NCBI GenBank assembly: GCA_943367715.1
Contig: CALRJY020000003.1
Coordinates: 62,001-126,000 of the forward strand
Direction of reading: 5' to 3'
Origin: JAEYXS01 sp943367715
Lineage (GTDB): Bacteria > Verrucomicrobiota > Verrucomicrobiia > Limisphaerales > JAEYXS01
Length of the DNA stretch: 64,000 nucleotides
Below the pieces are notes generated by a model. It ran no database searches and had not been told where the DNA came from. It saw only the letters and a program-made list of their open reading frames with translations. Shown in pieces: positions 24,594-33,892 of the stretch (position 1 is the stretch's first letter; each line of letters opens with the position of its first letter). The position numbers were made by a program, and so were the translations under genes.

Positions 24594-26776
24594 CGGACTG
24601 GTCATTCACAGTTTCTGGTACGTGGATGCTGCTTGGGATTGCGGCTTGGATAACTGCGGCCGTGTTCGGCTTTATCCATTGGCGGCGACGGCCGGGGCAT
24701 GGTCCCACACTCTGGCTGGAGAGCTTGCGGCTCATCATCATCACTTTGCTGCTCATCACGCTCATGCGGCCGGAGCGGGTGCAGCGCATCGAACGCACGG
24801 AAGTGCCAGAGATCGTCGTGCTGGCGGATGCCTCGGCGAGCATGGAGACACGCGATCTCCAGCAAGGCACGAACGTGCTTACCCGCCGCGACTGGCTGGA
24901 AGCCCAGCAGAAACGTGAGTTCTGGCGACCGCTGGAAAAAGATGCGCGCGTGTCGTTTGAAGCGTTTGCTACGCCGCCAACGGATGCTGCGGCGGCTGAT
25001 CCGGGAACTGATTTGAATGCGGCACTCGATGGGGCCTTGGCTCAGCGTAAGAATCTCAAGACCGTCATTTTGCTGACGGATGGTGATTGGAATGCGGGCA
25101 AATCTCCGCTCACGGCCGCGGCGCGTTATCGTGAGCAGGGCATCCCGGTTTTCTCCGTCACTGTGGGGCGGGATACGCCGTTGCCGGACTTGGTGCTCGA
25201 ACAGGTGAAACCGCCAGCCTATGGGCTCGTCGGTGAACAGATTTCCATTCCGTTCCGCATCAAGAGTCATTTGCCGCGCGAGGTGAAGACCACCATCGTG
25301 TTGCGGGAAGAGAATGGCGAGGAGATCAAGCGGCCAGTCGTGATTCCTGCGCTCGGCGAGCTGCAGGACAGCATCATCTGGTCGCCGCGCGTGGTGGGAG
25401 ATTTTACGTTGAAGCTGCAAGTGCCGGTAGAAGCGGATGAGGCCCTGCCCAAGAACAATGAGCAATCCATGCGCATCGCGGTACGTTCGGAATCGTTGAA
25501 GGTGCTGGTGGTGGATTCGCAACCGCGCTGGGAATATCGCTACCTGCGCAACGCCCTGGCGCGTGACCCAGGTGTGGAACTGAACTGCGTGCTCTTCCAT
25601 CCCGGCATCGGCATGGGAGGTGGCAACGATTACCTGCCGTCCTTTCCTGGAACGAAGGAACAGCTCGCCAAGTATGACGTGGTGTTCCTCGGTGATGTGG
25701 GTGTGGGTGAAGGGGAATTGAAAGAAACGGATCTGGAATTGCTACGTGGTCTGGTGGAGCAGCAATCCAGCGGTTTGGTCTTTTTGCCGGGACGTCGCGG
25801 TCGGGAACTGAGCTTCTTGAAATCGCCGCTCGAAGATCTGATGCCGGTGGTCTGGGACATCACCAAGCCGAACGGCATTGCATTGCAGAATGAGGCGACG
25901 TTTCAGTTGTCGAACGATGGCATGGATCATTTCCTGATGCGCTTTGAATCGGATGATTCGCGCAACGCTTTCGTCTGGAAAAATCTGCCGGGCTTCTTCT
26001 GGAGCGCGGCGATTGAGAAGGCTCGCCCGGGTGCCGAAGTGTTGGCGGTGCATTCTTCTCTGCGGAACAAATGGGGCCGCGTGCCCATCGTAGTGACGCG
26101 GCCTTATGGCAGTGGCAAGGTGCTCTTCATGGGCACGGATAGCGCGTGGCGCTGGCGGCGCGGTGTGGAGGATCGTTACCATTATCGTTTCTGGAGCGGG
26201 GTCGTGCGGTGGATGGCGCATCAGCGGCATCTGTCTGAGCGCGAAGGCGTGCGCCTCACTTACAGTCCAGAAGCTCCTGGCGTGGGTGAAACGGTTTTCT
26301 TCCAAGCCAGCATCCTGAATCGTGAAGGTTTCCCGGCGGAGAAGGGTTCCGTCGTCGCCACCATCACTACGCCTTCGGGGCGCAGTGAGCGCCTGTCGTT
26401 CGCGGCGGTGGATGGCGGCTGGGGCGTGTTCAAGGGCAGCTATCGTCCGACAGAAGGTGGAGACTACAAGTTGCAGCTCAATTCACCGGAGCATGGACGG
26501 GAGCTGACGACGACGATTGCCGTCAAACGACCGGAACGCGAGAAGCTGGGCCAGCCCGCGAATGCCCGCGTCTTGCGCGAGCTGGCCGCCCTGACCCAAG
26601 GCATCAATGTTTCGGTGAATGAACTGGATGCTTTAGTGCAGCAGATCTCGCTGTTGCCGGAGCCCAAGCCGTTGGAACGGCGGACGCGGCTCTGGGCCGA
26701 GCCGATGTGGGGCGGATTCATCCTGCTCTTGCTCGGGATTTATTGGACGGCCCGTAAACTCGCGGGCATGGTATAA
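24590..26776 (+). CDS. membrane protein with VWA and GATase1-like domains
   Basis: 728 residues. Two N-terminal helices (LLGIAAWITAAVFGFIHWRR and LRLIIITLLLITLMR) precede a VWA domain with IVVLADASASM (DASAS MIDAS motif) and VILLTDGDWNAG. A beta-sandwich region follows, then a glutamine-amidotransferase-like fold beginning VLVVDSQPRWEYRYLRNAL and containing GLVFLPGRRG and VLFMGTDSAWRWRRG. One helix (GGFILLLLGIYWTARKL) ends the protein. This architecture is common in PVC Bat-type operons. It overlaps the preceding gene by 4 bp and precedes the next by 6 bp. Confidence 0.86.
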   Translation: MTDWSFTVSGTWMLLGIAAWITAAVFGFIHWRRRPGHGPTLWLESLRLIIITLLLITLMRPERVQRIERTEVPEIVVLADASASMETRDLQQGTNVLTRRDWLEAQQKREFWRPLEKDARVSFEAFATPPTDAAAADPGTDLNAALDGALAQRKNLKTVILLTDGDWNAGKSPLTAAARYREQGIPVFSVTVGRDTPLPDLVLEQVKPPAYGLVGEQISIPFRIKSHLPREVKTTIVLREENGEEIKRPVVIPALGELQDSIIWSPRVVGDFTLKLQVPVEADEALPKNNEQSMRIAVRSESLKVLVVDSQPRWEYRYLRNALARDPGVELNCVLFHPGIGMGGGNDYLPSFPGTKEQLAKYDVVFLGDVGVGEGELKETDLELLRGLVEQQSSGLVFLPGRRGRELSFLKSPLEDLMPVVWDITKPNGIALQNEATFQLSNDGMDHFLMRFESDDSRNAFVWKNLPGFFWSAAIEKARPGAEVLAVHSSLRNKWGRVPIVVTRPYGSGKVLFMGTDSAWRWRRGVEDRYHYRFWSGVVRWMAHQRHLSEREGVRLTYSPEAPGVGETVFFQASILNREGFPAEKGSVVATITTPSGRSERLSFAAVDGGWGVFKGSYRPTEGGDYKLQLNSPEHGRELTTTIAVKRPEREKLGQPANARVLRELAALTQGINVSVNELDALVQQISLLPEPKPLERRTRLWAEPMWGGFILLLLGIYWTARKLAGMV

Positions 26777-26782
26777 CTAGTA

Positions 26783-29700
26783 ATGGAATCACAGCCGACA
26801 AATTTGCCTGATTCCCTGCGCGCGCAGTTCGCGGCGTTGGAGCGGGCGCTTTGGCGTAAGGAAACGACCGTCGCGGTCTCGGCTGCCGTGGTCGCGCTGT
26901 TGCTTTCATTACTGGCACTCTTCATCTCGGACCGCCTCTGGGATACGCCCCGGGCGGTGCGGATGGTGCTCACCCTGGGCGGGTTAGGTTTGGGTCTGTG
27001 GCTGGTGCAGCGGTGGTGGTCGCTCTGGTATTGGCGGCGGCGGGATATGCGGGCGTTCTCCAAGATCGTGCAGAAGCATCATCGCCGCTTGGGCGACCGC
27101 TTGCTGGGCATCGTGGAACTGGCCGAGCAGACGGAACTGCCTGAAGGCATGTCGCCTGCGCTCTGTCGCGCGGCCATCCGGCAGGTGACGGATGATGCGG
27201 CGAAGATGGATTTCAGTGAGGCGGTGGATTTCCGGTCGGCGCGCAAGCTGTTGATCGGCACGGGTATCGTGGCGGGCATCCTCGTGCTGCTGGCGATCAT
27301 CGCGCCGATGGCGGTAGGCAACTCTTTGAAACGCTGGCTCATGCCGGCTTCGGAAGCGCCGCGCTACACCTTCGTGAAATGGCAGGATGTGCCCGCAGAG
27401 ATCGTAGTGCCGCATGGTGAGTCTTTCCGTTTCGAGACGCGGGTGGCCTACCAATCTTTTTGGCGTCCGCAAGAGGCCATGGCTACCATCGGTCTGCACC
27501 AGACCAAGGCCACGGTAGAAGCTGATCTCGTCAAATTTGATCTCCCACCACAGACGGTGGCGACGGAACTCAAGATCCGCGTGGGTGATGCCACCAGCAC
27601 CTTGCGCGTGCGGCCGGAGCATCGGCCCGCCTTGCGACAACTAACGGCGCGTGCGGAGCTGCCCGCCTATCTGCAACAACCGGTTCTCGAAGAGTCCGCG
27701 ATGAGCGGCAAGCTGCGCGTGCTTACGGAGGCAAAAGTGGTGCTCGCCGGCAATGCGAGCCGTCCGCTGAAGCAGGCCTGGATGCAATTGGACCGGCAGA
27801 AGCCGATCCCGCTGGAGGTGAAAGGCAGCCAGTTCCTGAGCGTACCTCTGTTATTGGCCGATGCGCAACGGGCGACCTTTGGCTGGACGGATGAACTGGG
27901 TTTGACGAACCGGGCTCCGTGGCTGCTGGGCATCGAAGCGACCGTGGATGCCGCCCCGATGGTGGAACTGGCGGACCTCGCCATGGATGTGGCGATCCTC
28001 GAAGACGAGGTGCTGCGCATCAACACCTCGGCCCGTGATGATTTCGGTGTGCGGGAATTGCTGCTGGCTTGGGAGCAGATCGCGGGACCAGCGGTGACGA
28101 ACTCGCCGGGCTCGCAGATACTTCGGCGGCAGACGACCAATTCCGTCACGCGACAGTTCAACGAGACGTTTGTGTTCAGCCCTTCCGTCTTGAACATTCC
28201 CGCAGACACCACCGTAGAGGTAAAGGCGCTGGCGACCGACTATCTGCCAAACCGCGTGCCTTCGGAAACAGCGCGATTCCGCGTGCATGTCATCGGCCAT
28301 GTGAAACATGCGGAGATGGTGCGACAACAGTTCGAGCAGATGTTCGCGAAGCTGGAAGAAGTGACGCGCAAGGAAGAGGCATTGGCAAATGCGACGCGGG
28401 AATTAAAACAGCAGCCGGAAGAAAAATTGAACACGGAAGCTGCCGCCGCACGCGCTGAAGAACTGGCCAAGCAGCAGGAGCAGGTGGCGCGGCAGTTGCA
28501 AGATGTGGCGCGCTCCGGCACTGAGACCTTGAAGGAAGCCTTGCGCAATCCGACCTTCAACGAAGAGACACTGCGTGACTGGGCGAAGACGTTGCAAGCG
28601 ATGCAGCAGCTTTCCAAAAAAGAGATGAAGGACGCGTCGCAGTCTTTGCAGCAAGCCCAGCAGAAGGCCGCCGAGCGACAGGAGGAACTGGCCAAGGCGC
28701 AGACTTCCGAAGAAGAAGCGACCCGTGCGCTGGAGAAGATGCAGCAGGATGTGAATCAGGGATTGGACCGCTTGCAGGCGCAGACCTTGGCGCAACGGTT
28801 GCGGCAGATCTCCAAGGACGAACAGAAGATCGCCGAGCATCTGCAAACCATCGTGCCGGAAACGGTTGGCTTGTTGCCTGCGGAATTGCCCAGCCGTTAC
28901 TTGAACACCATCAATGATCTCTCGGGTTCGCAGGCGAAGGCGCGCAAAGATGCTGAGACAGTTCAGGATGAGATGGGCCGGTTCTTCGAGCGCACTCAGA
29001 AGGCGATCTATGGTGAAGTGAGCAAGGATATGAAGGACGCCGAGACGGTGCCCCAACTCGACAAGCTGCGTCACACGATGCTGGCGAATGTCTCGCTGCA
29101 ATCGTTGCAAAATCTGGGTGCATGGACGAAGCGGTTCAATGACTGGGCCGACAAGTTGGAACCGAAGTCCGATTCTAAATCCGGCGAGGGACAAGGACAG
29201 GGCGAAGGCAAGCCGCCGCAGGACGATAACATCAAGCTCTTGATGAGCTTCCTGCGCATGCGGGCAGCGGAGCACAATCTGATCGACCGCACCAAGTTGC
29301 TGGAACAGCGCAAGAGCGTGGATCCGCAGTATGCCCAGAATGCGAAGAAGCTGGCGGAAGCCCAGTTCCTGTCGCGCCGGCAGATCCTGGATATCCAGTT
29401 CGAGAACAATACGCCGGAACTGGATAAGCCGCTGGAGGACACCTTCCAATCGATGCGGAACACCGAGAACGTCCTCGGCAAACCGCAGACGGATTCATTG
29501 GCCCAAGATTCCGAATTGAAGGTGGTGGAGAATCTCTCGGACATGATCAATCTTCTGAACGAGCAGCAACGGAAGAACAGCCAGAGCAGCAGCAGCGCCT
29601 CTGCCAGCGAGATGGAGATGGCCTTCCTGATGCAGATGGCCGCCCAACCGGCCGCACCGGCCATGGGCATGCAACAGGGCAGCAATCCCGGCATGAACCA

Positions 29701-29872
29701 GAGCGGCGGCGATACGTCTCGCGCCAATCAGGCCGCGACGGGCGATGGCCGGGGTAATCGCGACAACGCCCGCACCACCGGCAGCACGACCGGTGTGACC
29801 CAACCGGTGCCGGTGGAATTCCGCGATGCGCTGGAGAGCTATTTCAAAGCGATCGAGAAACTGGATGAATAA
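26783..29872 (+). CDS. large DUF4175-like membrane protein with long coiled coil
   Basis: 1029 residues. N-terminal membrane segments (VSAAVVALLLSLLALFI, VLTLGGLGLGLWLVQRWW and LLIGTGIVAGILVLLAIIA) are followed by beta-rich domains (to about residue 500). Then about 350 residues are strongly helical, with runs of Glu, Gln, Ala and Lys (for example EEKLNTEAAAARAEELAKQ) that should form long coiled coils. The C-terminal 80 residues are low-complexity Asn/Ser/Gly/Thr. Length and layout match DUF4175-type proteins next to MoxR/BatA genes. A structural or scaffolding role is likely, but unproven. It overlaps the next gene by 8 bp. Confidence 0.78.
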   Translation: MESQPTNLPDSLRAQFAALERALWRKETTVAVSAAVVALLLSLLALFISDRLWDTPRAVRMVLTLGGLGLGLWLVQRWWSLWYWRRRDMRAFSKIVQKHHRRLGDRLLGIVELAEQTELPEGMSPALCRAAIRQVTDDAAKMDFSEAVDFRSARKLLIGTGIVAGILVLLAIIAPMAVGNSLKRWLMPASEAPRYTFVKWQDVPAEIVVPHGESFRFETRVAYQSFWRPQEAMATIGLHQTKATVEADLVKFDLPPQTVATELKIRVGDATSTLRVRPEHRPALRQLTARAELPAYLQQPVLEESAMSGKLRVLTEAKVVLAGNASRPLKQAWMQLDRQKPIPLEVKGSQFLSVPLLLADAQRATFGWTDELGLTNRAPWLLGIEATVDAAPMVELADLAMDVAILEDEVLRINTSARDDFGVRELLLAWEQIAGPAVTNSPGSQILRRQTTNSVTRQFNETFVFSPSVLNIPADTTVEVKALATDYLPNRVPSETARFRVHVIGHVKHAEMVRQQFEQMFAKLEEVTRKEEALANATRELKQQPEEKLNTEAAAARAEELAKQQEQVARQLQDVARSGTETLKEALRNPTFNEETLRDWAKTLQAMQQLSKKEMKDASQSLQQAQQKAAERQEELAKAQTSEEEATRALEKMQQDVNQGLDRLQAQTLAQRLRQISKDEQKIAEHLQTIVPETVGLLPAELPSRYLNTINDLSGSQAKARKDAETVQDEMGRFFERTQKAIYGEVSKDMKDAETVPQLDKLRHTMLANVSLQSLQNLGAWTKRFNDWADKLEPKSDSKSGEGQGQGEGKPPQDDNIKLLMSFLRMRAAEHNLIDRTKLLEQRKSVDPQYAQNAKKLAEAQFLSRRQILDIQFENNTPELDKPLEDTFQSMRNTENVLGKPQTDSLAQDSELKVVENLSDMINLLNEQQRKNSQSSSSASASEMEMAFLMQMAAQPAAPAMGMQQGSNPGMNQSGGDTSRANQAATGDGRGNRDNARTTGSTTGVTQPVPVEFRDALESYFKAIEKLDE

Positions 29873-30860
29873 GACACTGCATACATTTCTGTTGCTCGCG
29901 ATGCTGGCCCTCGCGACGCCGTCGTTGCGTGCCCAGCAGTTGTTCATCGAGCGTTCTGATCTGGCGGCCTCTGAGGTGGATGCCACGTACGTGAAAGGGC
30001 TGCAGTTTCTGATCAAAAACCAAGCGCCTGAGGGCCGTTGGTCGGATCAACCCTACGGAGCCGAGCCTGGAGTCTGCGGTCTCGCGGTTGTCGCGATGCT
30101 CGCGCACGGCGATGATCCGAACGTGGGACCATACAGCGTGGCCATCCGCAAAGGGCTGGATTTCATCCTGAGCCAGATGAACAAGGACACGGGCTACATC
30201 GGTCGCTCGATGTATAACCACGGGTTCGCCACGCTGGCGCTCGCGGAAGCTTACGGCATGGTGGACGATGACCGCATCGGTCCCGCCATGGAGAAGGCGG
30301 TGAACCTCATCATCTCCTCCCAAAAGGCGAACAGCTTCGGGGCATGGCGCTATTCTCCGGAGAGCCTGGATGCCGATACGACGGTGAGCGGCGCGCAAGT
30401 GGTGGCGCTCTTCGCCGCGCGCAATGCGGGCATGTCGGTGCCGGAAGAGGCGATCCAGAAAGCGCTCGATTATTTCAAGAAATGCCAGACCCCGGAAGGT
30501 GGTTTTGGTTACACCTCGGCAGTGGGCCCGAACGGGGCGCGCACGGCCATCGGCTGCCTGGCGTTCTCGCTGGCGAAGTCGAAGAACTCACCGAACTATC
30601 AGCAAGCCTACGCGTTTTTGAAAACGGCTCCAGGTGAGGCGCACTATCACCACTACTATCTCTACTATGCCTCGCAGGCGTTTTTCCACTCGTCACCAGC
30701 GGAGTGGGATGTGTGGAATCGTAAGAACATCAAAACGCTGGCCGCCACGCAGAACGAAGATGGGAGCTGGAGCGGCCAGTTTGGTAACACCTTTACCACC
30801 GCAGCCTCTTTACTGTCGCTGGCGTTGAACTATCGTTATCTGCCGATCTATGAGCGATGA
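29865..30860 (+). CDS. exported prenyltransferase/squalene cyclase-like repeat protein
   Basis: 331 residues from the ATG at 29865, which overlaps the previous stop by 8 bp. It carries a signal peptide (FLLLAMLALATPSLRAQ) and repeats of the squalene/oxidosqualene cyclase alpha-toroid type: YVKGLQFLIKNQAPEGRW, IRKGLDFILSQMNKDTGYIG, IQKALDYFKKCQTPEGGFGY and IKTLAATQNEDGSWSGQFG. These QW-like motifs form an alpha/alpha barrel. It lacks the acidic DxDD catalytic motif of class II cyclases, so it is probably not a cyclase; it may bind carbohydrate or peptide. Such proteins recur in this operon type in Planctomycetes and Verrucomicrobia. Confidence 0.82.
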   Translation: MNKTLHTFLLLAMLALATPSLRAQQLFIERSDLAASEVDATYVKGLQFLIKNQAPEGRWSDQPYGAEPGVCGLAVVAMLAHGDDPNVGPYSVAIRKGLDFILSQMNKDTGYIGRSMYNHGFATLALAEAYGMVDDDRIGPAMEKAVNLIISSQKANSFGAWRYSPESLDADTTVSGAQVVALFAARNAGMSVPEEAIQKALDYFKKCQTPEGGFGYTSAVGPNGARTAIGCLAFSLAKSKNSPNYQQAYAFLKTAPGEAHYHHYYLYYASQAFFHSSPAEWDVWNRKNIKTLAATQNEDGSWSGQFGNTFTTAASLLSLALNYRYLPIYER

Positions 30861-30900
30861 CCGCACTCATCTTAGGCCGCGTTCAGGCTGCGCCCCTTTG

Positions 30901-30907
30901 AAGGAGG
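30901..30907 (+). promoter_or_regulatory. strong ribosome-binding site deciding a TTG start
   Basis: AAGGAGG, perfect to the 16S tail, 5 bases before the in-frame TTG at 30913. It is among the best Shine-Dalgarno sequences in the window and favours TTG over the upstream ATG at 30850. Confidence 0.65.
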
Positions 30908-30912
30908 CAGGC

Positions 30913-32283
30913 TTGGGTGACACGTTTTTGCGGATTAGTCGCGTCTGCTTGGCGGTCCTCATTTTGCTGGCGGTTTCGCCTCGCATGGCACAGGCGGATG
31001 ATGTGTTGCAGTTGCTGGATGGTTCCGTGCTCCATGGCGCGCTGAACGGATTGGAGCCTGGAAAAGCGGTGAACTGGAAACATCCGGCGGCCCTCGCGCC
31101 GCTGCAATTGAAACCGGACAATCTGCGCCAGATCCGTTTCGGCAAGGCAGAGAAACCGCCCTTGGCACCCAACACCACTTGCCGGCTCACGTTCGACAAT
31201 GGCGATGAAGTGTTCGGCAACCTAGTGAGCATGGATGCCGATACCGTGGAGCTGGACACCGCCTTTGCCGGACGCTTGCGAGCCCCGCGTTCATCCGTGC
31301 AATCCATCCGCTTTTTGTGGAAAGGTTTCGCCGCCACGTATGAAGGTCCGTCGAGTCCGGACGGTTGGTGGGTTTCACCCAGCAAAGAGGTGTGGCGTTA
31401 TGAGGACAATGCCTTCTTCTCCACAGCGGTGGGTTCCTTGGGCCGCGATGTGAAGTTGCCCGGCAAATCGCGTATCGCGTTCGACATGGTGTGGACCGGG
31501 CAGCTCAGCTTGGCCATGGCGATCTATACGGACTCGGTCGAGCGCTTTGATTTCGGTGCGTCGTCCTACATGTTTTATATCGGGTCCGGTTATGTGAACA
31601 TCCAGCGGGTGCAATCGGGTGTGGGCACCACGCACATCGGCCAAGCCCAGGTGCCCTCCATGCGCGAGCGAAACAGTGCGAAGGTGGAGTTCCGCGTGAA
31701 CCGGGATACCGCGACCATCGCGCTCCATGTGGATGGCGTGTTCATCACCCAATGGCGCGATCAAGGCGGCTTTGTGGCGAAGGGCACCGGCCTCTGTTTC
31801 TTTTCCCAACGCATGGGACCGATGGTGCGCGTGAACAACATCCGGGTCTCCGAGTGGGACGGGCGCGATGACGCCCAACAGCCAGACAGCAAACCGAACG
31901 GTGTGCAGGTGCTCTACCTCGTGAACAATGATCAGGCCGAGGGCAAGCTGCTGGGTGTCGAGTCAGGGCGCGCCAATCTGCAAACGGATTTCGCCACCCT
32001 GAAAGTGCCAGTGGAACGGATCACTGATATCTTCATGCGGCCCGGTCAACCGACGACCAATGTGTTGGCGGGCGAGGTGCGCGCGGTCTTTGCCGGGGGC
32101 GGCAGCGTGACCTTCACCATCGAACACTGGAGTCAGGACGCCATTTCCGGCATCAACCGTAACTTCGGCCCCGTCGCCCTCAAGACCGCTTGGGTGCGTC
32201 GTCTGCAGTTCAATCTGAACCGGGCGCAAGCCTTGGAAGAGAGCGGTTTTCTGCGGAAAGATAATCCCTGGTCAGACGACTGA
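30913..32283 (+). CDS. exported beta-rich protein of the MoxR operon
   Basis: 456 residues from TTG at 30913 (ideal Shine-Dalgarno AAGGAGG at 5 bases). The alternative ATG at 30850 overlaps the previous stop by 11 bp but places 27 unhelpful residues before the signal peptide (FLRISRVCLAVLILLAVS...AQA). The mature protein starts DDVLQLLDGSVLHG, has a second short DNGDEVFGNLVSMD strand pair, and a jelly-roll-like central domain (SRIAFDMVWTGQLSLAMAIY...FGASSYMFYIGSGYVN) that looks like a laminin-G/DUF1080-type sandwich. A C-terminal region repeats the 'DQAEGKLLGVESG' pattern. Function unknown. It ends 6 bp before the convergent ABC gene. Confidence 0.75.
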   Translation: MGDTFLRISRVCLAVLILLAVSPRMAQADDVLQLLDGSVLHGALNGLEPGKAVNWKHPAALAPLQLKPDNLRQIRFGKAEKPPLAPNTTCRLTFDNGDEVFGNLVSMDADTVELDTAFAGRLRAPRSSVQSIRFLWKGFAATYEGPSSPDGWWVSPSKEVWRYEDNAFFSTAVGSLGRDVKLPGKSRIAFDMVWTGQLSLAMAIYTDSVERFDFGASSYMFYIGSGYVNIQRVQSGVGTTHIGQAQVPSMRERNSAKVEFRVNRDTATIALHVDGVFITQWRDQGGFVAKGTGLCFFSQRMGPMVRVNNIRVSEWDGRDDAQQPDSKPNGVQVLYLVNNDQAEGKLLGVESGRANLQTDFATLKVPVERITDIFMRPGQPTTNVLAGEVRAVFAGGGSVTFTIEHWSQDAISGINRNFGPVALKTAWVRRLQFNLNRAQALEESGFLRKDNPWSDD

Positions 32284-32289
32284 GCCCCC

Positions 32290-32976
32290 TCAGCTTTCCA
32301 CCCGCTTACCATTGCGCAGGCGGATGACCGTCTGGGCCCGCCGCGCCAGTTCCAGATCATGCGTCACTAACACCAGCGCAGTACCCGCCGCCTGATTCAG
32401 CTCAAACAGCATCGACACGATGCGCTCGCTGGTTTCACCATCCAGATTGCCGGTCGGCTCATCGGCGAAGAGGATTTTAGGCCGATTGATAAAGGCGCGC
32501 GCCAGAGCCACCCGCTGCTGTTCGCCACCGGAGAGTTGCGTGGGGTAATGATGCAAGCGATCGCCGAGGCCCACGCGCCCGAGCAGTTCCACCGCCAGTC
32601 CTTTAGCCTGTCCTTCACCCGCCAGCTCCTTAGGCACCATCACATTTTCCAACGCCGTGAGCGTGGGGATGAGCTGGAAGTTCTGGAACACAAAACCCAC
32701 ATGATCTCGCCGCACTCGCGCGCGTTCGTCTTCGGTGAGCTTGCCCAGATCGTGGCCTGCCAGATGCACACTGCCATTCGTCGGTTGATCCAGCCCCGCG
32801 CAAAGACCGAGCAACGTCGTCTTGCCGCTCCCGGAAGGCCCCACGATCGCACACGTCGCCGCTGCGGGCAGCGCAAACGTGATGTCCTGCAACACCGCGA
32901 GCGTGTGACCGCCCCCATGAAATTGCTTCCCGAGCTGCTTGGTTTCCAGAATGGCTGACATGTGCTGACTGTTCAT
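32290..32976 (-). CDS. ABC transporter ATP-binding protein, YbbA/LolD type
   Basis: 228 residues from the ATG at 32976 (an ATG at 32961 is also possible, 5 residues later). Motifs: Walker A GPSGSGKTT, Q-loop VFQNFQLIPTLT, signature LSGGEQQRVALARA, Walker B ILFADEPTGNLD, H-loop VTHD. The tight family is YbbA/LolD/MacB-type, which energises FtsX-like permeases. In E. coli and other Proteobacteria ybbA is followed by the permease ybbP and is divergent from tesA; here the tesA-like gene is indeed divergent, but no permease follows, because the gene ends 6 bp from a convergent stop. The permease at 1-903 is 32 kb away and cannot be its operon partner. Confidence 0.9.
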   Translation of the reverse strand: MNSQHMSAILETKQLGKQFHGGGHTLAVLQDITFALPAAATCAIVGPSGSGKTTLLGLCAGLDQPTNGSVHLAGHDLGKLTEDERARVRRDHVGFVFQNFQLIPTLTALENVMVPKELAGEGQAKGLAVELLGRVGLGDRLHHYPTQLSGGEQQRVALARAFINRPKILFADEPTGNLDGETSERIVSMLFELNQAAGTALVLVTHDLELARRAQTVIRLRNGKRVES

Positions 32977-33074
32977 TCCATGAGATCGCCTGCGGGTCAA
33001 ATGCTCAATTAGTTCGCGCCCATCGCAAATCCATCCGTTGACACCGCAGCCATCGTCGTGTTCGTTACCGTGCC

Positions 33075-33725
33075 ATGGCACGCTTACATCTCATCCGCGC
33101 CGGGGTATGGACCCTGGCGATGACGGTTCTGTTCATGCTGGCGGATAATTTACCCGCCGCCGACACCGCCGCGCCGAAGACCGTGCTCATCCTCGGCGAC
33201 AGTCTCGCCGCCGGTTACGGCATCACGCGCGAGGAGGCGTTCCCGGCCCTTTTGCAGAAGAAGATCGAGACCGCCAAGCTCCCCTACCGCATCGTGAATG
33301 GCGGCGTCAGTGGTGATACCACCGCCGGTGGCCTGCGTCGCATCGATTGGATGCTGAAGCAACCCGCCGATGTGCTCATCGTGGAACTGGGTGGTAACGA
33401 CGGCCTGCGCGGCATCCCGCCCGCGGAGACCAAGAAGAACCTGCAAGGCATCATCGACAAGGCGAAGCAGAAGTATCCCCAGATCCGCATCCTCGTCGCC
33501 GGCATGCAGATGCCGCCGAACATGGGTGAGGATTATACGAAAGCTTTCGCCGAAGTCTTCCCCAGCATCGCCCAGACGAACAAAGCCACCCTCATCCCCT
33601 TCCTGCTCGAAGGCGTCGGCGGCCAGGCCGATCTGAACCAACCCGATGGCATCCACCCCACGCCCAAAGGTCATCTCGTAGTCGCCGAGACCGTCTGGAA
33701 AGTGCTGGAACCCGTGCTGAAATAA
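33075..33725 (+). CDS. exported SGNH arylesterase/lysophospholipase, TesA-like
   Basis: 216 residues with a signal peptide (GVWTLAMTVLFMLADNLPA). The SGNH blocks are complete: block I ILGDSLAAGYG with Ser43, block II Gly in NGGVSGDTTAGG, block III ELGGNDGLRG with Asn, and block V DGIHPTPKGH with Asp and His. This matches the TesA/arylesterase family, which hydrolyses thioesters and lysophospholipids in the periplasm. It is divergent from the YbbA-like ATPase, as in E. coli. The shared region of 98 bp must hold both promoters. A GCAAGTT-GC-AACTTGC hairpin (33778-33793) lies 53 bp after the stop. Confidence 0.92.
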   Translation: MARLHLIRAGVWTLAMTVLFMLADNLPAADTAAPKTVLILGDSLAAGYGITREEAFPALLQKKIETAKLPYRIVNGGVSGDTTAGGLRRIDWMLKQPADVLIVELGGNDGLRGIPPAETKKNLQGIIDKAKQKYPQIRILVAGMQMPPNMGEDYTKAFAEVFPSIAQTNKATLIPFLLEGVGGQADLNQPDGIHPTPKGHLVVAETVWKVLEPVLK

Positions 33726-33777
33726 CCGCTTTTCTGCAGGTCGGGAGGATAATCATTCCGCGACGGCCACCCCTTTG

Positions 33778-33793
33778 GCAAGTTGCAACTTGC
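33778..33793. repeat. hairpin after the TesA-like gene
   Basis: GCAAGTT-GC-AACTTGC, perfect 7-bp arms, no T-run. Related in form to the GCAGGTT...AACCTGC hairpins of the double-hairpin repeats. Confidence 0.5.
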
Positions 33794-33829
33794 TCCAACG
33801 CAATAACGGTAACGATTGCGTAACGACCG

Positions 33830-33859
33830 TTGACTTCCATTTTCACCTTATGCTACGTT
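33830..33859 (+). promoter_or_regulatory. candidate promoter of the HNH gene
   Basis: TTGACT (33830-33835), 18-base spacer, extended -10 TGcTACGTT with the hexamer at 33854-33859. An inverted repeat AACGGT...ACCGTT overlaps the -35 box and might be an operator. The start codon is preceded by TTCCTCCT and no Shine-Dalgarno. Confidence 0.4.
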
Positions 33860-33892
33860 CCGCGCCGTCAATACGGGTAGTGAGTTCCTCCT

